Of a DNA stretch of 64,000 nt, positions 53,168 through 61,600 are shown in pieces (positions within the stretch are counted from its first letter, which is position 1; each line of letters begins with the position of its first letter). Below the pieces are notes generated by a model, which worked only from the letters and a program-made list of their open reading frames with translations, did not search any database and was not told the origin of the DNA. The DNA lies in assembly GCA_028820635.1 (NCBI GenBank), contig JAPPIG010000115.1, positions 62,001-126,000 on the forward strand, in the 5' to 3' direction. A program made the position numbers and the translations under genes. The stretch is from Candidatus Poribacteria bacterium (lineage in GTDB: Bacteria > Poribacteria > WGA-4E > WGA-3G).

Positions 53168-53335
53168 AGGTAATAGTCGGGAATCGGAGTTCCCTCCTAC
53201 CGTTAGGAGGTAATAGTCGGGAATCCAAATCAAGAAATCAACGGTATGAATACCTTTTTGGTATTCACCGGGTATGAATGCCATTAAGGCATTCCCCGGA
53301 GTTCCCTCCTACCGTAGGAGCGACCTTACTCACGA
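53168..53335. repeat. Palindrome modules between the small gene and nnr
   Basis: TAGTCGGGAATCGGAGTTCCCTCCTACCG occurs with two AATCAACGGTATGAATACC/GGTATTCACCGG hairpin modules and a second GGAGTTCCCTCCTAC. The doubled module resembles 10889-10950. Confidence 0.6.
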
Positions 53336-53338
53336 TAT

Positions 53339-54910
53339 TTAGATGGACACAACATTAAGATAATCGGGTATCAACGAAGAAATTGCTTGTGGAACTGCCT
53401 GTAGTACATCGCCTGCAATAAGCCCATGCATCCCTAACTTTTCAGCGGCGATGTTTCCTGCTAATCCGTGTAGGTAAACGCCAAGCACCGCTGCTGTTTC
53501 GCTTGACATGTTTTGCGCCATCAATCCCGCAATTATGCCTGTTAACACGTCCCCCATCCCCGCTGTTGCCATGCCGGGATTCCCTGTTGAATTGATCCAA
53601 ATTTCACCGCTTGGATTTGAAGTGACGGTAGGTGCACCTTTAAGTACAAGCGTTACACCGTATTGATTTGCGAATTCTTCGGCAGTACCAATTCTGTTTG
53701 ATTCTAATGTTGAGATAGGGATATTCGTTAGCCGTGCCATCTCACCCGGATGTGGTGTGAGAACTGTTTCTGTCCCAAGTAATGAGATAAGGTCTGTTGC
53801 TTGTGCTAAAGCATTTAATCCATCTGCATCTATGACCATCCGTAAGCCAAGTCCCTGTTCCTTATTTTCCTTAACTAATTGATGAACAAGTTTCACAGTT
53901 TGCGGATGTTGAGAAAGACCAGGTCCGATGGCAAGAACAGATTTCGTCTTTTTTGCGTATTCAAGGATGGTTGAGGTTGATGATTCTGCTAAACTTCCTG
54001 CTTCTGTTTCCGGCAGGGGCAACGTCATCACCTCAGACAACTTAACTTCTAAAATTGGATTTAGGCTTTTTGGAATAGTGAGCGTTACCAAACCAGCACC
54101 TACACGGAAAGCTGCTTCGCTTGCAAGTGCCGCTGCGCCCGTCATCCCCGTTGACCCCGCAACCACAAGCACACGTCCGTAACTCCCCTTGTAAGATGCC
54201 GGCGAACGAACCGGTATCCATGCTGCAGCGTCTTTTTCAGTTGTCCAATTCACCTTAATATTTTGCGCGTCAATAATCTGCTGTGGAAAACCGATGTCAA
54301 CGACTTCTATTTTACCTGCAAACTCGGCACCCGGATGCACCAACAACCCTCTTTTCGGCAAACCTATTGTTATTGTTCTATCCGCTTGCACACAAGTGCC
54401 TAAAGGAGTACCAGAATCTGCGTCTAAACCGGAAGGTAAATCAACTGCAAGAATGGGTATAGGGAGGTCATTTATAGCATTGATTATGTTTGCAACGGGT
54501 TCGCGCACAGCACCCCGCAATCCTGTGCCAAAAATCGCATCTACAAGCAACTCACATCCGAGAATGTCAATAGATGTGTCTGTCAGAATTTCCTCAATCT
54601 GCAACACAAGATTTTTGGCAATATCCAAATTGGTGCGTGCTTCTCCAGTAAAACTTTCTGCTGGGGAAACAAGAAAGATTTGCACTTCACGTCCAGCATG
54701 TGCGAGTTGTCGGGCAATAACCAGTCCATCACCGCCGTTATTCCCTTTGCCGACAAAAACACCAACACGTTGTGCAGTCGGATAATGTTGTTCAATCGCG
54801 CGGACGATTTCACTTCCCGCAGTTTCCATGAGAACAATGCCGGGAATGCCGATGCCTTCAATCGTGTTTTTGTCAATCTGGCGCATTTCGGCTGCAGTTA
54901 CTACTTTCAT
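53339..54910 (-). CDS. nnr: Bifunctional NAD(P)H-hydrate repair enzyme (epimerase and ADP/ATP-dependent dehydratase)
   Basis: 523 residues from the ATG at 54908-54910. The N-terminal half is the YjeF_N epimerase (VTAAEMRQIDKNTI, VFVGKGNNGGDGLVIARQL, VDAIFGTGLRGAV) and the C-terminal half the ribokinase-like dehydratase (TPHPGEMARL, GNPGMATAGMGDVLTGIIAG, where the metabolite-kinase-like GxGDVL motif ends with Asp). Together they repair damaged NADHX and NADPHX. The 25-residue upstream extension starts inside the reading of the neighbouring gene and has no good ribosome site, so it is left out. A weak AAGG stands before the chosen ATG. Confidence 0.93.
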   Translation of the reverse strand: MKVVTAAEMRQIDKNTIEGIGIPGIVLMETAGSEIVRAIEQHYPTAQRVGVFVGKGNNGGDGLVIARQLAHAGREVQIFLVSPAESFTGEARTNLDIAKNLVLQIEEILTDTSIDILGCELLVDAIFGTGLRGAVREPVANIINAINDLPIPILAVDLPSGLDADSGTPLGTCVQADRTITIGLPKRGLLVHPGAEFAGKIEVVDIGFPQQIIDAQNIKVNWTTEKDAAAWIPVRSPASYKGSYGRVLVVAGSTGMTGAAALASEAAFRVGAGLVTLTIPKSLNPILEVKLSEVMTLPLPETEAGSLAESSTSTILEYAKKTKSVLAIGPGLSQHPQTVKLVHQLVKENKEQGLGLRMVIDADGLNALAQATDLISLLGTETVLTPHPGEMARLTNIPISTLESNRIGTAEEFANQYGVTLVLKGAPTVTSNPSGEIWINSTGNPGMATAGMGDVLTGIIAGLMAQNMSSETAAVLGVYLHGLAGNIAAEKLGMHGLIAGDVLQAVPQAISSLIPDYLNVVSI

Positions 54911-54953
54911 GCAGTTTCGCCTTGTAATTTTTCTTAAAGTGGTTGATTTATCA

Positions 54954-55160
54954 TTATAGCGGCAGTGATATTGGTTCACATGCATGACGAGTCAGGTATT
55001 CAAGAACTTCCTCTTGCATTTTTTCTATCTCTGCTCGATACCCGCTTGTAACCAACGAAAATTCTTCCGGTGTGGCTTTAACACGTAATTGCAAGAGTAT
55101 TTCTTGAAAGTGCGCTATGCGTTGTTGAGTTGTTTTAAGTTCTGTGTCATCTTGAATCAT
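54954..55160 (-). CDS. Small helical protein downstream of the nucleotidyltransferase
   Basis: 68 residues (MIQDDTELKTTQQRIAHFQE, ATPEEFSLVTSGYRAEIEKM). Mostly helical, no TM. The ATG overlaps the stop of the nucleotidyltransferase gene by 4 bp, so it is translated together with it. Such a linked small gene can be the partner of a toxin-antitoxin-like pair, but the sequence gives no proof. Confidence 0.55.
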   Translation of the reverse strand: MIQDDTELKTTQQRIAHFQEILLQLRVKATPEEFSLVTSGYRAEIEKMQEEVLEYLTRHACEPISLPL

Positions 55161-55597
55161 TTCCTCACCTCTATGATGCCTCTGCGAGTTCCATCACGTT
55201 TGACTTGCCAACCTGCTATAAACTCGTCAAGGGTCTCTAAAAACAGTAATGATGGACGTATCCAGAAAATACTGGCTCCGAATTCCTCCGCTGCTTGTTG
55301 ATGGTTCAAAATATTTTTGACTTCTTCACTGCAAACTGCCATGTCAAAATCGTCATCAAAGATAATTACGACATCAATATCATTCGGTTCTGGCTTTGCC
55401 GTGATATAACTCCCAAAAATAAGTATTCGCTCAAGATGGTCTGTGCTTTTTGCAAGCTGATAGATACGTTGCAAACGCTGAGTCACAGTCATCCGTTGCG
55501 GGGTTCCACTACCAAATTGCGCAATGACTTCATCAATCGTTGCCGTGTGTATTCCTTCAGGCAACTCACCCGCAAGATTTAAATTAGGGAGCGTCAT
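55157..55597 (-). CDS. Nucleotidyltransferase-fold protein, DUF6932-like
   Basis: 146 residues. LPEGIHTATIDEVIAQFGSG is the N-terminal motif of a small group of nucleotidyltransferase-like proteins; LIFGSYITAKPEPNDIDVVI carries GS and the DxD motif (about 58-78) that bind metal and NTP. It could modify a protein or RNA, or act in a toxin-antitoxin context. It starts 6 bp after the preceding gene and overlaps the next by 4 bp, giving a three-gene operon. Confidence 0.75.
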   Translation of the reverse strand: MTLPNLNLAGELPEGIHTATIDEVIAQFGSGTPQRMTVTQRLQRIYQLAKSTDHLERILIFGSYITAKPEPNDIDVVIIFDDDFDMAVCSEEVKNILNHQQAAEEFGASIFWIRPSLLFLETLDEFIAGWQVKRDGTRRGIIEVRK

Positions 55598-55602
55598 TCA
55601 AC

Positions 55603-56010
55603 TTATTCTCTGTTAAGATTTAATTTATCAGCAAATTCTAACAACTGAACTTCCATTTTTTGAGCTGCCTGTTCTAAACTCTCCTGCACTATCTGAATTT
55701 CCTGCACTCGTTCATCTTGGTGAGTTTTCAGGCAGAACGTCAAATTCATACGGAGGTCAAACAAACTTTGTTGAATATGATCTTCAAAGGAACCCTTTGG
55801 GTACATCCACCGCCTGCCGCGCGTTTGCCGCAGGTTGAAGTGGCAATGTCCATTGTCTCCGCCAAAGCAATCAAACCTCATAACCTCATCGTCATAAATA
55901 TATAGGGATGCTGCGGGACCGCGTCCACCAACATCGTCTCGCCAATATGCCTGTAACACGACATTATCTTGGATAGGATATTCGACTAAATCATGTTTTT
56001 GGTTCGCCAT
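55603..56010 (-). CDS. Uncharacterised protein in the nucleotidyltransferase operon
   Basis: 134 residues from the ATG at 56008-56010, which follows AGGAGGA; 19 upstream residues in frame are left out. A beta-rich part (LYIYDDEVMRFDCFGGDNGHCHFNLR), then RRWMYPKGSFEDHIQQSLFDLRMNLTFCLK and a helical tail. The RFDCFGG-x-GHxHFN segment with its histidines and cysteine may bind a metal; that is conjecture. No family is firmly recognised. It is the first gene of the operon with the nucleotidyltransferase. Confidence 0.65.
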   Translation of the reverse strand: MANQKHDLVEYPIQDNVVLQAYWRDDVGGRGPAASLYIYDDEVMRFDCFGGDNGHCHFNLRQTRGRRWMYPKGSFEDHIQQSLFDLRMNLTFCLKTHQDERVQEIQIVQESLEQAAQKMEVQLLEFADKLNLNRE

Positions 56011-56179
56011 CTGTAGTCCTCCTTTTCTCATAAAAGGGATCTGTGGGCAGAATTTAGTGTCGCGCACTGAATAAAAAGTGTCTTGAGTTTCAACTTGAGA
56101 TGTGATAAATTATAGCATTGTTAAAAATAGTGGTCAACATGTAACTTGTGTTATAGCCTTAAAGTAGTGGAGAACTAAC

Positions 56180-57145
56180 TTGCAGATTTCCATTGATGCG
56201 GCGCGCCAACTCGCTGAAACTTTCTTGATGACAAGTGGTATGTCCGCGACAGATGCCGCTGTTATTGCGGATATCCTGTTAGAAGCGGAGCTGCGTGGAC
56301 GAAAAACACATGGTTTTATCAGATTACCCGGAATCAGAAGTCGTTATGAACAGGGCAAACGGTCTAAAATCCAAGTTGACAAAGAAGAAGGGCAGTGCAT
56401 CCGGGTTGATGGTGGAAACCAACCGGGTTATCTCGTTGCTTACCGTGCAATGGAATTAGCGATTGAAAGGGCAAAGCAAACTGGGGCAAGCATTTGTGGC
56501 GTTTACAACACATCACACTGTGGCATGGCAGGTTATTATATAGATATGGCGCGGAAGAAAGATCTCATTGGGATTTTATTTGCTGACTGTTTGCCGCGGA
56601 TTACACCAGAAGGTGGAACCGAAGCAATTTTGGGTACAAACCCCATCGCTGTTGGAATTCCTTCCAACAAAGTTCCACTTCTGTTTGATATGTCTACTGC
56701 AGCAATTACCAACGGAGACTTGCTTGTAGCGATGCGGGAGAATATATCAATTCCTGAAGGTCTCGCGTTTACCCCTGAAGGTGAACCGACAACGGATGCA
56801 GAACAAGCCTTAAAGGGAAGTGTCCGTCCTTTCGGTGGACATAAAGGTTTTGGACTTGCCCTCATCACACAAATTCTTGCAGGGGCACTTGTGAACGCTG
56901 CAACTATCCCGCCTCCAGGGACAAATTACGGTTTGCTCCTAATTGTTCTTGACCCATCGGTTTTTGTTCCCATAGAACAATTCAAAACTGAAGTAGACAG
57001 TTTGATTGATCATATTAAGGCAAATCGGCGGGAAGCAGGCGTTAAAGAAATACTTATCCCTGGCGAACGCGCATATCGTCAACGGGAAATATATCTTAAG
57101 TCAGGGATAGACTTAGACGATACACTTGTAAATCAATTAAAGTAA
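56180..57145 (+). CDS. Malate/L-lactate dehydrogenase family (LDH2/MDH2) oxidoreductase
   Basis: 321 residues with a TTG start that follows GGAG. RGRKTHGFIRLP (38-49) and NTSHCGMAGYY (about 114-124) are the conserved substrate and NAD-binding regions, with H in both; TNPIAVGIPS and LFDMSTAAITNGDLL follow. The loop after ILAGAL is about 20 residues shorter than in most members. The enzyme reduces or oxidises 2-oxoacids with NAD(P). Probable substrates include sulfolactate, ureidoglycolate or malate; which one is unclear. Its gene runs opposite to the nucleotidyltransferase operon. Confidence 0.88.
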   Translation: MQISIDAARQLAETFLMTSGMSATDAAVIADILLEAELRGRKTHGFIRLPGIRSRYEQGKRSKIQVDKEEGQCIRVDGGNQPGYLVAYRAMELAIERAKQTGASICGVYNTSHCGMAGYYIDMARKKDLIGILFADCLPRITPEGGTEAILGTNPIAVGIPSNKVPLLFDMSTAAITNGDLLVAMRENISIPEGLAFTPEGEPTTDAEQALKGSVRPFGGHKGFGLALITQILAGALVNAATIPPPGTNYGLLLIVLDPSVFVPIEQFKTEVDSLIDHIKANRREAGVKEILIPGERAYRQREIYLKSGIDLDDTLVNQLK

Positions 57146-57150
57146 CACAT

Positions 57151-57287
57151 TATAATGAACTTTGAAAATAAAGATACACGTTTTTTGTAGGAGCGATCTC
57201 CGAATCGCGACGAACCTCGCTGATAGTCGGGAATCGGAGTTCCCTCCTACGGCTTAAAATGTTTCGTTAATTCTAAAGTTCACTATA
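57151..57287. repeat. MITE-like element, family 1, simple copy
   Basis: A 137-bp unit with ends TATAATGAACTTTGAAAATA and AATTCTAAAGTTCACTATA, containing GTAGGAGCGATCTCCGAATCGCG and GATAGTCGGGAATCGGAG, closing with TTCCCTCCTAC. It begins 5 bp after the preceding stop codon. No nested hairpins. Confidence 0.75.
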
Positions 57288-57324
57288 ACAAAGCGATCTT
57301 TGGGTCGTAATGAAAGGAAATTAT

Positions 57325-58329
57325 ATGGCAACTTTTAAAGCAGGTATTATTGGTTGTGGTGGACGCGGGCGTGCGCATGCACAGGGGTATCAGGCATCGG
57401 AAGATGTTGAGATTGTCGCATGTTCAGACCCCGTTGAAGGTGCGCGTAACAAATTTGCAGAACAATTTGATGTGCCACGAACCTATGAAGATTATCATGA
57501 GATGCTTGAAAAGGAAGAACTTGATTTTGTCAGCGTCTGTACGTGGATTGCACTGCATAGGGATATGGTTATCGCTGCTGCTAATAGTGGTATCAAAGCC
57601 ATTCATTCTGAGAAACCGATGGCACCCACATGGGGAGATGCGAAAGCACTTTATCAGGCATGTGTGGATAACGATGTCGTCATAACGTTCTGCCATCAAC
57701 GTCGTTTTGGTGCACAGTTTATCAAGGCAAAACAGCTGGCAAACGATGGAACTATCGGTGAAATTCGACGAATGGAAGGTTCATGTTCCAATTTGCTTGA
57801 TTGGGGAACACATTGGTTTGATATGTTCCAATTTTATAATAATGACGAACCAATTGACTGGGTTATCGGTCAAATAGATGTGACTGAGGAAAGAATAGTT
57901 TTCGGCACTCAGGTTGAAACGAGTGGTTTAACGTGGTACCGATGGAAAAACGGCGTAGAAGGTTTGCTGACAACAGGTAGTGTCTCTTTAAAAGGATTCG
58001 CAAATCGTATCATCGGCACTAAAGGCATCATTGATGTTGGGGGTGGTGCGCCAGTTCGCGTACTGCGAGAAGGGTCCAGCGAATGGGAGCAACCCGATCT
58101 GAGCGATGTCACACCAAAAGGGAACGACACAACCCTTTCTATGCTTGATCTAATTGACAGTGTTAAGACAGGTCGTGAACCAGAACTTAGTGGACGCAAG
58201 GCACTCCAGTCAACTGAGCTAATTTTTGCAACGTATCACTCAAGTCGAGAACGGGCAAAAATTACTTTGCCGCTGACTGCTGATGACTCAGCATTATTAA
58301 CGATGATTGAGAATGGTGATATTGGTTGA
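57325..58329 (+). CDS. Gfo/Idh/MocA family oxidoreductase
   Basis: 334 residues from the ATG at 57325, which follows AAAGGAAA; an in-frame ATG five codons earlier overlaps that site. GIIGCGGRGRAHAQGYQ (7-23) is the Rossmann motif and SEKPMAP (95-101) contains the catalytic EKP. THWFDMFQFY is the conserved region of the second domain. Substrate probably a sugar or cyclitol. It is related to, but clearly different from, the gene at 7476. A 9-bp hairpin without a T tract lies 45 bp downstream. Confidence 0.88.
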   Translation: MATFKAGIIGCGGRGRAHAQGYQASEDVEIVACSDPVEGARNKFAEQFDVPRTYEDYHEMLEKEELDFVSVCTWIALHRDMVIAAANSGIKAIHSEKPMAPTWGDAKALYQACVDNDVVITFCHQRRFGAQFIKAKQLANDGTIGEIRRMEGSCSNLLDWGTHWFDMFQFYNNDEPIDWVIGQIDVTEERIVFGTQVETSGLTWYRWKNGVEGLLTTGSVSLKGFANRIIGTKGIIDVGGGAPVRVLREGSSEWEQPDLSDVTPKGNDTTLSMLDLIDSVKTGREPELSGRKALQSTELIFATYHSSRERAKITLPLTADDSALLTMIENGDIG

Positions 58330-58373
58330 TTATTAAAGTTGTAGGTTCACTCCACATGTTGTAAACAAATATA

Positions 58374-58396
58374 TGGGCAGGTTGCGGACCTGCCCA
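58374..58396 (+). terminator. Hairpin after the Gfo/Idh/MocA gene
   Basis: Stem TGGGCAGGT / ACCTGCCCA with a TGCGG loop, followed by an A-rich not T-rich stretch. A factor-independent terminator is not certain. In the other 280 bp of this gap (58397-58676) an 8-bp hairpin GCGAAGTT / AACTTCGC (58633-58658) lies just before the ribosome site of the giant gene; otherwise nothing recognisable. Confidence 0.4.
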
Positions 58397-58676
58397 CGAA
58401 AAAATCAGTCATGCAGGTACTAATGAGTAGGTTTTAATCAACCTAATTAAAAATATTGCGTCTAATATATCAGTTAAATAATCACCTTATCTGTTATAAA
58501 TCTCAAAAACATAGATATAGGGACGTGCCAACACTGTGAAACATCGCATCATTGTGCTATTGGATTGATGCGAGTCAATGTTGTGTTGAATGTTATCTGT
58601 GCTAATAAGAAATTAATACTTGTGAATTCCATGCGAAGTTAAATAGACTAAACTTCGCGGTAGCGGGGGAATACGC

Positions 58677-61600
58677 GTGTCAAAAATTAAAAATAGTTTA
58701 TCTGCTCTATGTTATAAGAAAAAGAATACTAAATTGTCGTTCGGTTTTCGTTGGACAACCTTTCTCATTTTTCAATTGTTTGTTGCACTGTTATTTATAC
58801 AACCTGCCGCTTGGGCAGGTCTTTTAAGCCTCTCCGTAGATGCAAACGGAGATACAGTATTTAACGGTGAAGAGGAAAAGTTGGAGATCACCTTTGAAAC
58901 CGGCGATGATGGTGCTGTTGGCCAAACTTATGCATATAAGATTTTAGCGAATGGTCAAACAATTTTCACCGGTCCTGGACCAGATAGTCAATTAACGAAA
59001 AATCAGACTGTACGGGTAGAATGGGATGGGAGAGTCGGAAGTGGTGACCAGCGTAAAAAACTTGCAGATGGAGAATACACGATCAAAGTTGAGCTGACGC
59101 AATCTAATGGTTTACCTGTTCCAGCTCCGGAAAGAGGAGAATTAGAGGTAAATGCAACATTAGACACTACTGCCCCAAAGATTACAATAGGTATTGGGGA
59201 TAATGCGTTTTCGCCGGTGTTAGGCACTATTCCTGTTTACTACAGTTTAAGCGAGAATGCTACCAGGGCACAGTTGGAATTCCAGAGAGCCCCCGGAGAT
59301 GCCACAATTGGCCGTCCTATTCAAGTGAGCAGCGAGCGTGGAAATCATACTTACAATTGGAATGGTGCAGATAGTACCGCCAACCGATTTGCCGATGGGC
59401 AATACACGTTGAAACTATGGGTAAAAGACAATGGGGGAAATGAAGCAACTACTGCTAAAACAGAAACTATTACAATTGACTCAACTGAACCTCGTATCAC
59501 AGGTATATTCCTAAGCGATTCAATATCACTTATAGATGGTATGTTTGTGAACGCGTCAATTCCGACGGTCAGTTTCACTGCAGACGATGGAGAAGGCACG
59601 GGTATTGACCTCACTGGCAGCGATACAGAAATACAGATTAAGCGTGTTAATGGTACAGACGTAAACGGCACATTAACCTACGGAAACAGAGCCACGTTTT
59701 CACTAAGTAATTCCATTGACGCATTAACAGAAAATGGAAGTTATGAAGTTTCCGTTTCTATAGCCGATAACGTAGGAAACGTCACCTCAAGGCAGGCTAA
59801 ATTTACCTTTGATAACGCTGCACCAACCTTAAAAAGTGTGGCAACCAATAAAGGTGAGTTTGTTTCCGGTAGTGGTCTCAAGGGATTGACTGATTTTGTT
59901 GAAGCAGCGTTAGAAGATAATATTGAACTTAACTTGGATGATTCAACAATACATCTGAGGGGGCCTGATGGAAATGTCATACTCGGGCAGCAGACTCGCC
60001 CTGGCAATAATAAAATACGGTGGCGCTTGTTCTCGCCCTTGTCAGCAAAAGATGGAATCCAAGATGGTCAATATACTGTTGAGATTGTCGGAACAGATAA
60101 AGCAGGAAATAGCACCTCACCAATTCAAATCTCGTTTCTATTTGATAATCTGGCACCGGAACTCGTCTCACTCAAACCGGTACAGGATGGTGAACCTTTT
60201 TCTATCTTAGGGAATACTGTTTATCATAATCTTCCCCTCAATCAGTTTATTGCGACCTTCAATGATGGTGAATTTGGAACTGGCGTTGTCTTTTCAGGTG
60301 ACCAGGAACCTACTCGTATTGTTTTTGGCACACCTAATCCAGATGGCAGTATTAATGCTATCTCCGGTCAATCATTTCCAGACAGAAATAACAACGAACT
60401 AACTTACATTTTGGATTCGCCGATCCTGAAAACAGATGGAAGCCAAGACGGGAACTATATACTTAATGTCAAGGCAACAGATTCTCTCGGGAATACCAAA
60501 ACCTACACGTACCAAGTTATCTACGACACACAACTTCCAACACTTAATACGACAGTTCCTGCCGCTAATCAGACTGTTTCTAATTTATCTGAAGTTACGA
60601 TCAAACTTAATGAAACAACCAGTGGTATTGATTTCAGGCGTAGTACATTCCGACTAATACGTGGTGCTGAAGGGAATCAAGTTGAAATTCCTGTGAATAT
60701 TTCAAATAACGGCACTGATACTGCTACGCTCAGACTTTTGCAGCCGATCGCGTTGGACGGTTCAGATGATGGCACTTACACAATTGAAGTAACTCCGACT
60801 GACCTTGCGGGAAATATCGGGGCAGTTGTCCGACGCCAATTCTATCTGGTTAGCCAGACACAACCACGAGTGCAATTAGTAACTCCAGAAACTGGAACTG
60901 TCAGTAATTTGAGTAATATTACAGTAGAAATTGTTAATTATATAGGTTCAGGTATCAACTTTGATGCCTCAACAATCACCGTCAGAAATGCACAAGGGCT
61001 GATTGTTCCACAATCAAAAGTTGAAGTTGACGCAGCAAGCAATCAGTTAACTTGGAGTACCGAAGCAACAATTCCACGAAACGGCACCGCAGATGGCGAA
61101 TATACCATGACCGCAACCTTCGTGGATTTTTCTGGAAATCAATTTACACAGAGTTTCCCCTTTATATTGGATACCCAATTCCCGGCAATTGACACGGTTA
61201 AAGTTGGCACTGACCCACAATTCCAACTTTCACTTGACAGTGCTACAGACGTTATAGAATCGTTCTCTCAGATAACCGTTGCATTCGATGAAACTGATGT
61301 TGACTTTGAGAACACAGCAGTCTCTTTAACGGGACCAGACGGGACTGAAATCGCCCTTCACCGAAGTAATGACGGTGCAGGCTTATTGACGCTTAATTTC
61401 CAAAACCTTGCGAAACTCGGAACATATATCCTTACAGTTACACCAAGAGACAATATAGGTAATGTTTCCGAAACTCCGTTTATCTATAGGTTCCATTTGG
61501 ACATCGCCGTACCTGTTGTTACATCGGTTTTAATTGGTGGCCAGAGTGGAGCTGTTGTCTATGTGAACGGTAGCACTGGGGAGATTATAGCAACGTTAGC

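Noticed and set aside
58441-58475. ECF-like promoter TCAACC-N15-CGTCTA before the giant gene
   Set aside because: Spacing of 15 bp does not agree with the 16-17 bp of the better sites, and the start codon is more than 200 bp away.
58500-58600. Possible cyclic di-GMP (GEMM) riboswitch with GGGACGTGCC
   Set aside because: The flanking conserved GGGACGCAAAGCC core and the second helix are not present.
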